Source of the DNA: Novosphingobium sp. CF614
Lineage (GTDB): Bacteria > Pseudomonadota > Alphaproteobacteria > Sphingomonadales > Sphingomonadaceae
Direction of reading: 5' to 3'
Assembly (NCBI RefSeq): GCF_900113255.1
Contig: NZ_FOOR01000003.1
Span: 186,001 to 250,000, forward strand
DNA length: 64,000 bases
The notes under the pieces were generated by a model, which was not told where the DNA came from, did no database searches, and worked only from the letters and a program-made list of their open reading frames with translations. Shown piece by piece: positions 8,030 to 15,658 of the stretch (positions within the stretch are counted from its first letter, which is position 1; each line of letters opens with the position of its first letter). Position numbers and translations under genes: made by a program.

Positions 8030-9256
8030 ATGCAAGAGACTATTGATGCTTCAACTTGCCCGGCTGCCGGCCGGGACGATCGCAAGAGCGCCGAATTCGC
8101 CAGGCAACACGTTTCGCCGTTCGCCGGCGCCAGGATCATTCGCAGCTTTGCCGACGCGCGCGAAGTGCTGCGTTCGCCGAACGTGCGCCAGGGAGGCGGC
8201 AATTCCTCGGAGGTCGTCTTCGACAACCCCGCCCACATCTCTTTCTTCTTCCTCGACGGAGAGCCGCATCGCAAGCGCAGGGCCTCGGTGGCTGCCTATT
8301 TCACGCCGAAGGCGATCATCACCCGCTATCATCCCATCATCAATCGCACGATGGCCAAGCTGACCGCCGAACTGCGGGCGGCGGGCACGGGCGTGCTCGA
8401 CGAAATGGCGCTGGAACTCGCGTCCAACGTCACCGTGGAAATCCTGGGGATCGACGATCGGAACGACCCGCTGGCCCTGGCGAGCCTGCTGCATGCCATT
8501 CGCCGCTCCTCGCCGCGGCCGAACCGCGGTGCCTTGCGGCGCTTCCTTGAAGATCGTCTGTTCGGCTGGCATTTCCGGGCGCCCAAGGACCGCCTGACAC
8601 GCCAGTTCTTCGACAATCATATCACGCCGGCGATCGAGGTCCGGCGCCGGGAGCCCAAGGACGACGTCGTCAGCTACATGGTCCAGGAAGGCTATTCCAA
8701 GGCCGCGATGATTATGGAATGCATGACCTACGGCACCGCCGGGGTTTCGACGACGCGCGAGTTCATCGGCATGGCGGCCTGGCACATGTTCGACCGGCCC
8801 GAGCTGAAGCAGAGCTTTCTCGATGCCGATGAGGACGGGCAGTTCGCCATCCTTCAGGAGATCCTGCGGCTCGAGCCGGTCTCGGGCATGATCTACCGCC
8901 GGGCGGAAAGCGCGATCCCCCAGGCAAACGATCGCCCGATCGAGGCCGGCGATCTGGTCGGCATCGATATCAGGTCCGCCAATCAGGACGAGCAGACAGT
9001 TGGCGCCTGTCCGTTCACCTTCGATGCGGAGCGGAGGGCGAAAACCCGAAATGTCGCGAACTACATGACTTTCGGCGACGGGCCGCATCGCTGCCCCGGC
9101 TCGCAGGTCGCCCTGCACGAAGGCCGCATGTTTCTCGATTCCATCATGCGCTTGCCAGGCATTCGAATGGCGCGGAAGCCCGAGATGCTGTGGAACCCCA
9201 ACACGCAGAGCTACGAGATTCGCGGGATGACCATCCATTGCGACAAATCGGTATGA
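8030..9256 (+). CDS. Cytochrome P450
   Basis: A soluble bacterial class P450 of 408 residues with no membrane anchor. The haem-ligand loop is FGDGPHRCPGSQVAL, with Cys355 as axial ligand. The K-helix ExxR is in EILRLEP, and the C-helix HRKRR is present. It would hydroxylate a hydrophobic substrate using electrons from a ferredoxin and reductase, neither of which is encoded nearby. The I-helix reads GTAGVSTTRE: the acid of the common (A/G)Gx(D/E)T motif is replaced by Ser240, while the threonine is kept. This may alter proton delivery or reflect a subfamily. The gene lies between an SDR and a PhyH-type dioxygenase, which suggests oxidative activation of a terpenoid, steroid or fatty substrate. 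Confidence 0.94.
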   Translation: MQETIDASTCPAAGRDDRKSAEFARQHVSPFAGARIIRSFADAREVLRSPNVRQGGGNSSEVVFDNPAHISFFFLDGEPHRKRRASVAAYFTPKAIITRYHPIINRTMAKLTAELRAAGTGVLDEMALELASNVTVEILGIDDRNDPLALASLLHAIRRSSPRPNRGALRRFLEDRLFGWHFRAPKDRLTRQFFDNHITPAIEVRRREPKDDVVSYMVQEGYSKAAMIMECMTYGTAGVSTTREFIGMAAWHMFDRPELKQSFLDADEDGQFAILQEILRLEPVSGMIYRRAESAIPQANDRPIEAGDLVGIDIRSANQDEQTVGACPFTFDAERRAKTRNVANYMTFGDGPHRCPGSQVALHEGRMFLDSIMRLPGIRMARKPEMLWNPNTQSYEIRGMTIHCDKSV

Positions 9257-9330
9257 ACGGTGCCGCGAACGGCGAGCGGTCCGTTCATCGTCCGGGAACG
9301 AAACGCCCCGTCTCCTGAAACCCCGGGGCG
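9253..9330. other. Nested inverted repeats spanning the P450 stop codon
   Basis: ATGAACGG at 9253-9260, which includes the TGA stop, pairs with CCGTTCAT at 9281-9288, and GCCG-cgaa-CGGC nests inside. A second stem, CGCCCCG at 9304-9310 with CGGGGCG at 9324-9330, follows. There is no T-run. This may be an mRNA processing or stability element within the operon rather than a terminator. Confidence 0.35.
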
Positions 9331-9442
9331 CTCCGGGCCGCGCCGCGCTTTCCTCGAGAACAACGTGCCCATTCAGGAAACGCTTCCCGCTACCGCCCGG
9401 CCGATTGCGGAAGACCATCAATTGTCCGAAGGTGCATCCGTC

Positions 9443-10231
9443 ATGACCATGCTCGCACAGTCCGCCGAAGTGGAGTCGATCCTCGGTAATCTTGCCCAGG
9501 CCGGCTACTGCATCGTGCCCGACGTGCTCGACGCCGATGCACTGGCGTTAGTGCGCGGCGCCCTCGACCGCGAGTGCGCGGCCGACGACGAGAACGGCAC
9601 CGCCATCCGCTACGGCCCCGACAACGCCAACCAGCGCATCTGGGCGATGCTCAACCGCGGCGAGGAATTCGTGCTGCTCGCCACGCACCCGCTCGCCCTC
9701 GAAATCGTGCGCGGCGCGATGGGCACCGACGTCCTCCTCGCCCAGCTCTCCGCCAACGTGACCGCCCCCGGCGCTGACCGTGACGTCGGGAGGCTGCATA
9801 CCGACCAGGGCTTCATGCCGGAGCCGTTTCCCCAGATGCTGGTGCTCAACGTGGCGTGGTTCCTGGATGATTTCACCGAGGAAAACGGCGCGACCCTGGT
9901 CGTGCCCGGCAGCCACCTGAGCCTTGCCTACCCGCAGGGCGGCCTGGCACCATCGGCCCCCGCCCGGCTCACCGGCAAAGCCGGATCGATGGCGGTGTTC
10001 GACGGGCGCCTTCATCATGCCACCGGTCTCAACCGCACCGCCGACCAGAAGCGGCGCGGTGTTTTCGCCACCTATTACATGCCCTTCCTGCGCACTCAGG
10101 AGAACTGGACCGTCTCGCTCGACCGCGCGCTGCTCGATCGGCATCCCGGTCTGGCCGCCCTCACCGGGTTCAAGGAGTGGCAGACGCTCGGCAGCATCAA
10201 CGGGCCGACGATGTCGGGTCTTAATTTCTGA
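9443..10231 (+). CDS. Phytanoyl-CoA dioxygenase (PhyH) family protein
   Basis: About 262 residues from the ATG at 9443; a GTG-started frame opens at 9260 but its first 61 residues are low in character. The double-stranded beta-helix has the Fe(II) facial triad: His119 and Asp121 in GRLHTDQGF, and a distal His at 191 or 192 in RLHHATGLN. An Arg in NRTADQKRRG could bind 2-oxoglutarate. PhyH enzymes hydroxylate next to a carboxyl or CoA ester, as in alpha-oxidation of phytanoyl-CoA. It sits between the P450 and the acyl-CoA dehydrogenase genes, in keeping with breakdown of a branched or isoprenoid acid. Non-haem halogenases and other members share the fold, so the precise reaction is open. Confidence 0.88.
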   Translation: MTMLAQSAEVESILGNLAQAGYCIVPDVLDADALALVRGALDRECAADDENGTAIRYGPDNANQRIWAMLNRGEEFVLLATHPLALEIVRGAMGTDVLLAQLSANVTAPGADRDVGRLHTDQGFMPEPFPQMLVLNVAWFLDDFTEENGATLVVPGSHLSLAYPQGGLAPSAPARLTGKAGSMAVFDGRLHHATGLNRTADQKRRGVFATYYMPFLRTQENWTVSLDRALLDRHPGLAALTGFKEWQTLGSINGPTMSGLNF

Positions 10232-10260
10232 CTTCGACCAGAGACAGGAAACGCCTGCAC

Positions 10261-11880
10261 ATGAACTCCCATTCCGTTTCCGATGAAAACGCCCTCGGCG
10301 ATGAAGTTCGCGGCTTTCTCGCCAAATGCCTGCCTGCCCTCAAGGATGACATGAAGCAGCTGGCCGCGTTCGCCCGGCAATCCGATTACCACGACGATAT
10401 CCTCTGGAACGATCCCCTGTTCCGGGCCAGGGCGGCGGCGCTGCAAGCCGAACTCGACGCACTCGAACATGCGCTGGCCCGCGCGATGCAGGGCGGCGAC
10501 AGGGCGAGCGACGATCTGGCAGTGCTGGCAGGGATCACGGGATCGGAGCTGCAACGGAAAGTCGGCGGCCTGATCGCCCAGGCGCTCGGCCCCTTTGGCC
10601 TGGCGCAGGAGCCAGCCCATCACGGCGGCCTGGCGGCGGACGAATTGCCCGGTCCGTTCGAGGCGCCCGGCGGCGCCCCGATCCTGGCTTTCCGCGACGG
10701 CGACAATGAACTGCTGCGCCAGAGAATCGCCGAGACCAGCCTTCACCATTCAGGAGCCAGATTGGACCTCGGTCCATCCGGCGAAGACGCGAAGCTGCGC
10801 GACGGCATCGATCGCTTCACCGCCGCCGCATATGCCTTGCCGGCACGTGCAGCGTTGCTGGCCGCCAACCGCGACAACTGGGACCATTTCGCCGCGATGG
10901 GCTGGCTCGGGCTCGGCATTCCCGAGGAAGCGGGCGGCCATGGCGGCTCGCTGGCGACGATGATGCTCCTCGCCGAACGGTTGGGCGCGGGGCTTGCGAT
11001 TGAGCCGTATGTTGGCGGCATCGTCTATCCCGCGGCGGCGCTTCAGGTCTCACTCGATGCGGCGGAGGCGGCAAAGCTGCTCGCGCCCGCCGTCGCTGGC
11101 AAAACGCGGCTCGCCATGGCCTGTCACGAAGCGCCGGCGCGTGGCGGCCTGCGCTGGACCAAGGCAAGCGCAACACCGGACAAGGACGGATACGTCCTCG
11201 ACGGATGCAAGGTCGCGGTCGACGGCGGCGGCACGGCGACCGACTATCTGGTTTCCGCCCGCACGGCGGGTGAGGTCTATGACCCGTTCGGCCATTCGCT
11301 GTTCCTGGTGCCGCGCGGCACGCCAGGCGTCAGGGTTCACGCATGGCGGATGATCGACGGCAGCGACATGGCGACGGTCGAACTGGACGCCGTGCGCGTC
11401 CCGGGCCAGGCGTTGCTGGGCAAGCCGGGCGCGGCGCTGGCCGCCTTGGGCGCGGGAATGGACGTCGCGATCGTTGCCAACGCATTCGGCGTGGTGGGAG
11501 CGATGGAGGCAGCGCTCGCCGCCGCGCCCGGATGCTTGAGCAAGGACGGGCAGCCGGGCGAAGCAATGCGCGACTCCCGGCTTCAGCGCCAGCGTGCCCA
11601 GATGCTGGCGGCGCTGGAGCAGGCACGCTCGGCAGCATTGCTGGGGCTAGCCAGCCTGTCGGAGCCCGACGGGCGCCGGCGCGCTTATGCGACCTCGGCA
11701 ACCAAGGCGGTGATCGTCCGGGCCAGCGACTTTGTCTGCGGGCAGGCGATCCGGTTGCACGGGGAGACGGGCATCGCCGAAGAAGGGCCTGCCGGCCATT
11801 TCCGCGATTTCGCGGCGGCGGCCAATTCGCTGCGCGGTTCGCTCGATTTCCACTTGTCGCGAATGTCGATGCTCATGTGA
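10261..11880 (+). CDS. Tandem acyl-CoA dehydrogenase with an internally shortened first unit
   Basis: A 539-residue protein. Residues about 165-539 form a recognisable acyl-CoA dehydrogenase: [19 protein letters not shown], the mid-domain [19 protein letters not shown], and a C-terminal helical bundle with [17 protein letters not shown]. Residues 1-160 look like a second dehydrogenase reduced to its ends: an N-terminal [11 protein letters not shown] helix runs directly into C-terminal-domain sequence ([20 protein letters not shown], then [19 protein letters not shown]), without the beta-barrel FAD domain between them. It could be a fusion of two FadE-type chains, as in heteromeric steroid side-chain dehydrogenases, in which the first lost about 200 residues in frame. 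Start ATG follows AGGAAAC. Activity of the second unit looks plausible; the first is probably structural. Confidence 0.8.
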   Translation: MNSHSVSDENALGDEVRGFLAKCLPALKDDMKQLAAFARQSDYHDDILWNDPLFRARAAALQAELDALEHALARAMQGGDRASDDLAVLAGITGSELQRKVGGLIAQALGPFGLAQEPAHHGGLAADELPGPFEAPGGAPILAFRDGDNELLRQRIAETSLHHSGARLDLGPSGEDAKLRDGIDRFTAAAYALPARAALLAANRDNWDHFAAMGWLGLGIPEEAGGHGGSLATMMLLAERLGAGLAIEPYVGGIVYPAAALQVSLDAAEAAKLLAPAVAGKTRLAMACHEAPARGGLRWTKASATPDKDGYVLDGCKVAVDGGGTATDYLVSARTAGEVYDPFGHSLFLVPRGTPGVRVHAWRMIDGSDMATVELDAVRVPGQALLGKPGAALAALGAGMDVAIVANAFGVVGAMEAALAAAPGCLSKDGQPGEAMRDSRLQRQRAQMLAALEQARSAALLGLASLSEPDGRRRAYATSATKAVIVRASDFVCGQAIRLHGETGIAEEGPAGHFRDFAAAANSLRGSLDFHLSRMSMLM

Positions 11881-12010
11881 TCCCACGACCGGAGCAGGCG
11901 AAGTGCTCGATGTCTGCGGGACCGCACGGCTGGCTTGATGGCACCTCGCGGCAAAGCTTGCAGGATCGGCAAAGCATGCGATCCTCTCGCGCCCTGACGG
12001 AGAGAACGAC

Positions 12011-12889
12011 ATGATCGAAATGGTGATTGAGCAGCGCCGCCGCGGCCTTGGCGGGGGACTCGATGTCGGCCGCGTCCTGCCTTTCGCGCAGCGGCGCATG
12101 GTGGGACCGTTCGTTTTCTTCGATCACATGGGCCCGCTCGATGTCGCTGCGGGCGTCGGCCGGAACCTTGACGTTCGGCCGCATCCCCACATCGGCCTCT
12201 CCACCGTAACCTATCTGTTCTCGGGCGAGATCATGCATCGCGACAGCGTCGGCTCGCAGCAAGCGATCCGGCCGCAGGAAGTGAACTGGATGACCGCCGG
12301 CAGCGGCATCACCCACAGCGAACGTTTCGAAAAGGCACGCGCCGTGGGCGACCATCTGCATGGGATACAGGCGTGGGTGGCGCTGCCGGTGGACGATGAG
12401 GAGACCCTGCCTTCCTTTTCGCACCACGCGGGCAGCGACCTGCCGCAATGGCGCGAGGCTGGCGTGGCGGGGCAGCTTATCGCCGGCAGCGCCTATGGCC
12501 TGACCGCCGGCGTCCGGACGCATTCACCGCTGTTCTATGCCCATCTCGATCTGGCGACGGGCGCCATCGCCGAGGTTCCGAGCGGTCATGCCGAGCGGGC
12601 GATATATGTCGCGACCGGCTCGATCGAAGTCGACGATCAGCGCCACGCGGCTGGGCGCATGCTGGTGCTTGGCCCGGATGTGTCGCGCATCAAGGCGCTC
12701 GAACATGCGACGGTGATGGTCCTGGGCGGCGAGCCGGTAGGAGAGCGCTATCTGTACTGGAACTTCGTCTCATCCTCGAAGGAGCGCCTCAAGCAGGCCG
12801 CCGCCGACTGGAAGGCCGGCAGAATGAAGTTGCCCGATTTCGATAACGTGGAGTTTATCCCGCTTCCTGACAGTCCTGTAGCCCCATAA
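12011..12889 (+). CDS. Pirin family protein
   Basis: A 292-residue bicupin of the pirin family. The N-terminal cupin shows GPFVFFDHMGPLDV, then RPHPHIGLSTVTYLFSGEI, with His residues typical of the metal site, and WMTAGSGITHSERF, the signature stretch. The C-terminal half carries SPLFYAHLDLATGA and the second barrel. Bacterial pirins include quercetin 2,3-dioxygenases and proteins that bind the pyruvate dehydrogenase E1 subunit; the role here cannot be told from sequence. GGAGAG precedes the ATG at a good distance. It is 130 bases downstream of the acyl-CoA dehydrogenase gene, on the same strand, so it may belong to the cluster or be independent. Confidence 0.92.
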   Translation: MIEMVIEQRRRGLGGGLDVGRVLPFAQRRMVGPFVFFDHMGPLDVAAGVGRNLDVRPHPHIGLSTVTYLFSGEIMHRDSVGSQQAIRPQEVNWMTAGSGITHSERFEKARAVGDHLHGIQAWVALPVDDEETLPSFSHHAGSDLPQWREAGVAGQLIAGSAYGLTAGVRTHSPLFYAHLDLATGAIAEVPSGHAERAIYVATGSIEVDDQRHAAGRMLVLGPDVSRIKALEHATVMVLGGEPVGERYLYWNFVSSSKERLKQAAADWKAGRMKLPDFDNVEFIPLPDSPVAP

Positions 12890-13014
12890 TGTCAGATCTC
12901 CTGGATCGGGACTCCTGTCCCACCCTTCCCTTCGCCACCTCGCGATGACGAAGTGGGAAACGGTTCCCGCTCCGAGTCGTGCAGATTAAATATTTGTTAA
13001 ATAGCGAAAATATT

Positions 13015-13243
13015 GATCGGAGCCCACTTACGCGGAGCTTGCCGAAGGGATCGGACCCCGGCGCCGCGCAAGCGTCCTACGAGGAGGCGGGATGGTCCGA
13101 AGCTTCGGCAAGTGCAGGAAGGGCAACCGTCGCGGCGTATTTCGCACTTGCAAAAAAATGCTGCATCGCACAAAACGACCCTGCCTTTCAGGCATCCTCT
13201 CCCAAACTTCCAAATCCCGGTCGGCAACGGCCGGGATTTTTTT
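13015..13243 (+). ncRNA. Candidate structured small RNA
   Basis: The 414-base stretch 12890-13303 has no convincing protein gene. After an AT-rich segment at about 12985-13013 that could hold a promoter come stacked stems. CTTGCCGAAG (13038-13047) pairs with CTTCGGCAAG (13103-13112), with an inner CGGAC/GTCCG pair. GCAAGTGC (13108-13115) pairs with GCACTTGC (13144-13151) and overlaps the first stem, so the two are mutually exclusive. TGCCT-ttc-AGGCA follows (13182-13194), then a strong rightward terminator. No known RNA family was recognised, and no protein gene follows it on the plus strand for over 2 kb. Both ends are inferred, not mapped. Confidence 0.35.
13212..13243 (+). terminator. Rho-independent terminator (rightward)
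   Basis: AAATCCCGG at 13212-13220 pairs with CCGGGATTT at 13231-13239 and the 3' arm continues into seven T residues (13237-13243). The T-run is on the plus strand, so it ends a rightward transcript. The stem could also serve maeB from the other side, but without a T-run. It marks the end of the candidate small RNA. Confidence 0.75.
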
Positions 13244-13303
13244 CGTCCCGCTCGTAGCCGGGCCGCGAGCGTTCCTGCGAGATCGGCCGGGGCTGGGAGG
13301 CCC

Positions 13304-15565
13304 CTACCCCGCTATCCCCGCCGCGGCCAGCACGGCGCTGGTCAGCACGTCGGGCGCGATCGCCGTCATCGGCACGATCTGGACCGGCTTTTCCATGCCC
13401 AGCAGCATCGGGCCGATAGTGGTCGCCCCGCCCATCTCGCGCAGCAGCTTGGCCGAGATGTTGGCGGACTGCAGTCCCGGCATGATGAGCACGTTCGCCG
13501 GCGCCGTCAGGCGGCAGAAGGGATACAGCGCCATGATCTTGGGGTTGAGCGCGGCATCGGGCGCCATGTCGCCGTCATACTCGAAGCCGGGCTTCTGCTC
13601 GTCGAGGATGTGGACGGCATCGCGGATCGATTCCAGCCACCTGCCCGAGGGGTTGCCGAAAGTCGAGTAGCTGAGAAAGGCGACGCGCGGTTCATGGCTG
13701 AGCTTGCGGGCGACCGCCGCCGTCTCGTTCGCGATCACCGCCAGTTCCTCGGCGCTCGGGCGCTCGTTGATGGTGGTGTCGGCCATGAACACGGTCTGGT
13801 TCTTGCCGACCAGCATGTGGATGCCGAACGGGAGCTTGCCATCGGCCGGATCGAGCACGCGGCGCACGTCCCGCATCGACTGCGCGAAGGGACGGGTCAT
13901 GCCGGTAATCATCGCATCGCCCACGCCCAGCTTGAGCAGGCAGGACGAGAAGATGTTGCGATCGGTATTAATCATGCGCTGCACGTCGCGCTGAAGGAAG
14001 CCCCGGCGCTTGAGGCGTTCGTAGAGCATCTCGACCATCGGCGCAACGTACTGCGACACCATCGAATTCTCGATCTGGTAGCTCTCCGGATCGGCGACCC
14101 CGAGTTCGGCCATCTTGTCCAGCACGTTCCGCGTGCGGCCGACCAGGATCGGTTCGCCATAGCCGAAATCCCGGTACTGGATCGCCGCGCGCAGCACGAC
14201 TTCGTTCTCGCCCTCGGCGAAGATCATCCGCTTGGGGTTGGCCTTGACCTGGGCATAGACCTGGCTGAGCACCGATGTAGTCGGGTTGAGCCGGGCCTTG
14301 AGTTCGTGGCGATAGGTGTCGAAATTCTCGATCCGCTTGCGCGCGACACCCGAATCCATCGCCGCCTTGGCCACGGCCGATGGGACGACTTCCATCAGGC
14401 GTGGATCGAAGGGCGCTGGGATGATGTATTCACGGCCGAACTGCTGCGATTCGCCATAGGCCGCGGCGACTTCCTCGGGCACCTGCTCACGCGCGAGCTG
14501 GGCGATGGCGTGCGCGGCGGCGATCTTCATCTCTTCGTTGATCGCGGTCGCACGGACATCCAGCGCGCCGCGGAAGATGAAGGGGAAACCCAGCACGTTG
14601 TTGACCTGGTTCGGATAGTCCGAACGCCCGGTGGCGACGATGGCGTCGGGGCGCACTTCCTTGACCAGGGGTGGGGCGATTTCCGGATCGGGATTGGCCA
14701 TGGCGAAGATGATCGGCTGGTCCGCCATCTTCATCACCATGTCCTGCGTCACCGCCCCGGCGACCGACAGGCCGAGGAACAAGTCGGCACCCTCGAGCGC
14801 CTCGGTGAGCGTGCGCTTGTCGGTGGTGACGGCATGGGCCGACTTGAACTGGTCGATGTTGTCGCGGCCGCGATAGATCACGCCCTTGCTGTCGCAGACA
14901 ATCACGTTCTCGTGGCGCACGCCCATCGACTTCATCAGTGCCGTGCAGGCCAGCGCCGAAGCACCGGCACCGTTGACCACCACCTTGATCTTGCCAAGAT
15001 CGCGCCCGGTGAGGTGGCATGCGTTGATGATCCCGGCGGCGGCGATGATCGCGGTGCCGTGCTGGTCGTCGTGCATGACCGGGATATTCATCCGCTCGCG
15101 CAGGGTCTGCTCGATGATGAAGCACTCGGGCGCCTTGATGTCTTCCAGGTTGATGCCGCCGAAGCTCGGCTCCATCATCGCGATCGCCTCGATCAGCGCC
15201 TCGACGTTCTCGCTGGCAAGCTCGATGTCGATCGAATCGACATCGGCGAAGCGCTTGAACAGCACCGCCTTGCCTTCCATCACCGGCTTGGAGGCCAGTG
15301 CGCCGAGATTGCCCATGCCCAGGATAGCCGTGCCGTTCGAGATCACCGCGACAAGATTGCCCTTGGCGGTATATTCGTAGGCAGCCTGCGGATCGTCGGC
15401 GATGGCCTGCACCGGAACGGCGACGCCGGGCGAATAGGCCAGGCTGAGATCGCGCTGCGTCGCCATCGGCTTCGATGCGATGATCTCGATCTTACCCGGC
15501 CGGATCGTGCTGTGATAGAAGAGCGCCTCGCGCTCGGTAAACTGGACCTTGCTTTTCTCGGACAA
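13304..15565 (-). CDS. maeB: NADP-dependent malic enzyme (malic domain plus phosphotransacetylase-like domain)
   Basis: A 753-residue MaeB-type malic enzyme, which makes pyruvate, CO2 and NADPH from malate. The N-terminal 430 residues are the malic enzyme: YSPGVAVPVQAI, NGTAILGMGNLGALASKPV, the HDDQHGTA motif, and the NADP-fold GAGASALACTALM. The C-terminal 320 residues are a phosphotransacetylase-like domain (FAEGENEVVLRAAIQYRD, DGDMAPDAALNP), which in this family is regulatory and binds acetyl-CoA rather than catalysing acetyl transfer. Length matches the family (about 760). It is divergent from mutS, with starts about 90 bases apart. Confidence 0.97.
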   Translation of the reverse strand: MSEKSKVQFTEREALFYHSTIRPGKIEIIASKPMATQRDLSLAYSPGVAVPVQAIADDPQAAYEYTAKGNLVAVISNGTAILGMGNLGALASKPVMEGKAVLFKRFADVDSIDIELASENVEALIEAIAMMEPSFGGINLEDIKAPECFIIEQTLRERMNIPVMHDDQHGTAIIAAAGIINACHLTGRDLGKIKVVVNGAGASALACTALMKSMGVRHENVIVCDSKGVIYRGRDNIDQFKSAHAVTTDKRTLTEALEGADLFLGLSVAGAVTQDMVMKMADQPIIFAMANPDPEIAPPLVKEVRPDAIVATGRSDYPNQVNNVLGFPFIFRGALDVRATAINEEMKIAAAHAIAQLAREQVPEEVAAAYGESQQFGREYIIPAPFDPRLMEVVPSAVAKAAMDSGVARKRIENFDTYRHELKARLNPTTSVLSQVYAQVKANPKRMIFAEGENEVVLRAAIQYRDFGYGEPILVGRTRNVLDKMAELGVADPESYQIENSMVSQYVAPMVEMLYERLKRRGFLQRDVQRMINTDRNIFSSCLLKLGVGDAMITGMTRPFAQSMRDVRRVLDPADGKLPFGIHMLVGKNQTVFMADTTINERPSAEELAVIANETAAVARKLSHEPRVAFLSYSTFGNPSGRWLESIRDAVHILDEQKPGFEYDGDMAPDAALNPKIMALYPFCRLTAPANVLIMPGLQSANISAKLLREMGGATTIGPMLLGMEKPVQIVPMTAIAPDVLTSAVLAAAGIAG

Positions 15566-15658
15566 GCGACATCTCCCGGACTCGCCCGCCCCCTAACGAA
15601 AGATCGCGCGACGCGATAGGGGAAAGGATGGGCGGACAAGCTTCCCAAGACCGCGACC

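Noticed and set aside
13013..15619. 868-codon open frame on the plus strand
   Set aside because: Almost entirely antisense to maeB. The first 290 bases are the small-RNA candidate region and show no protein family.
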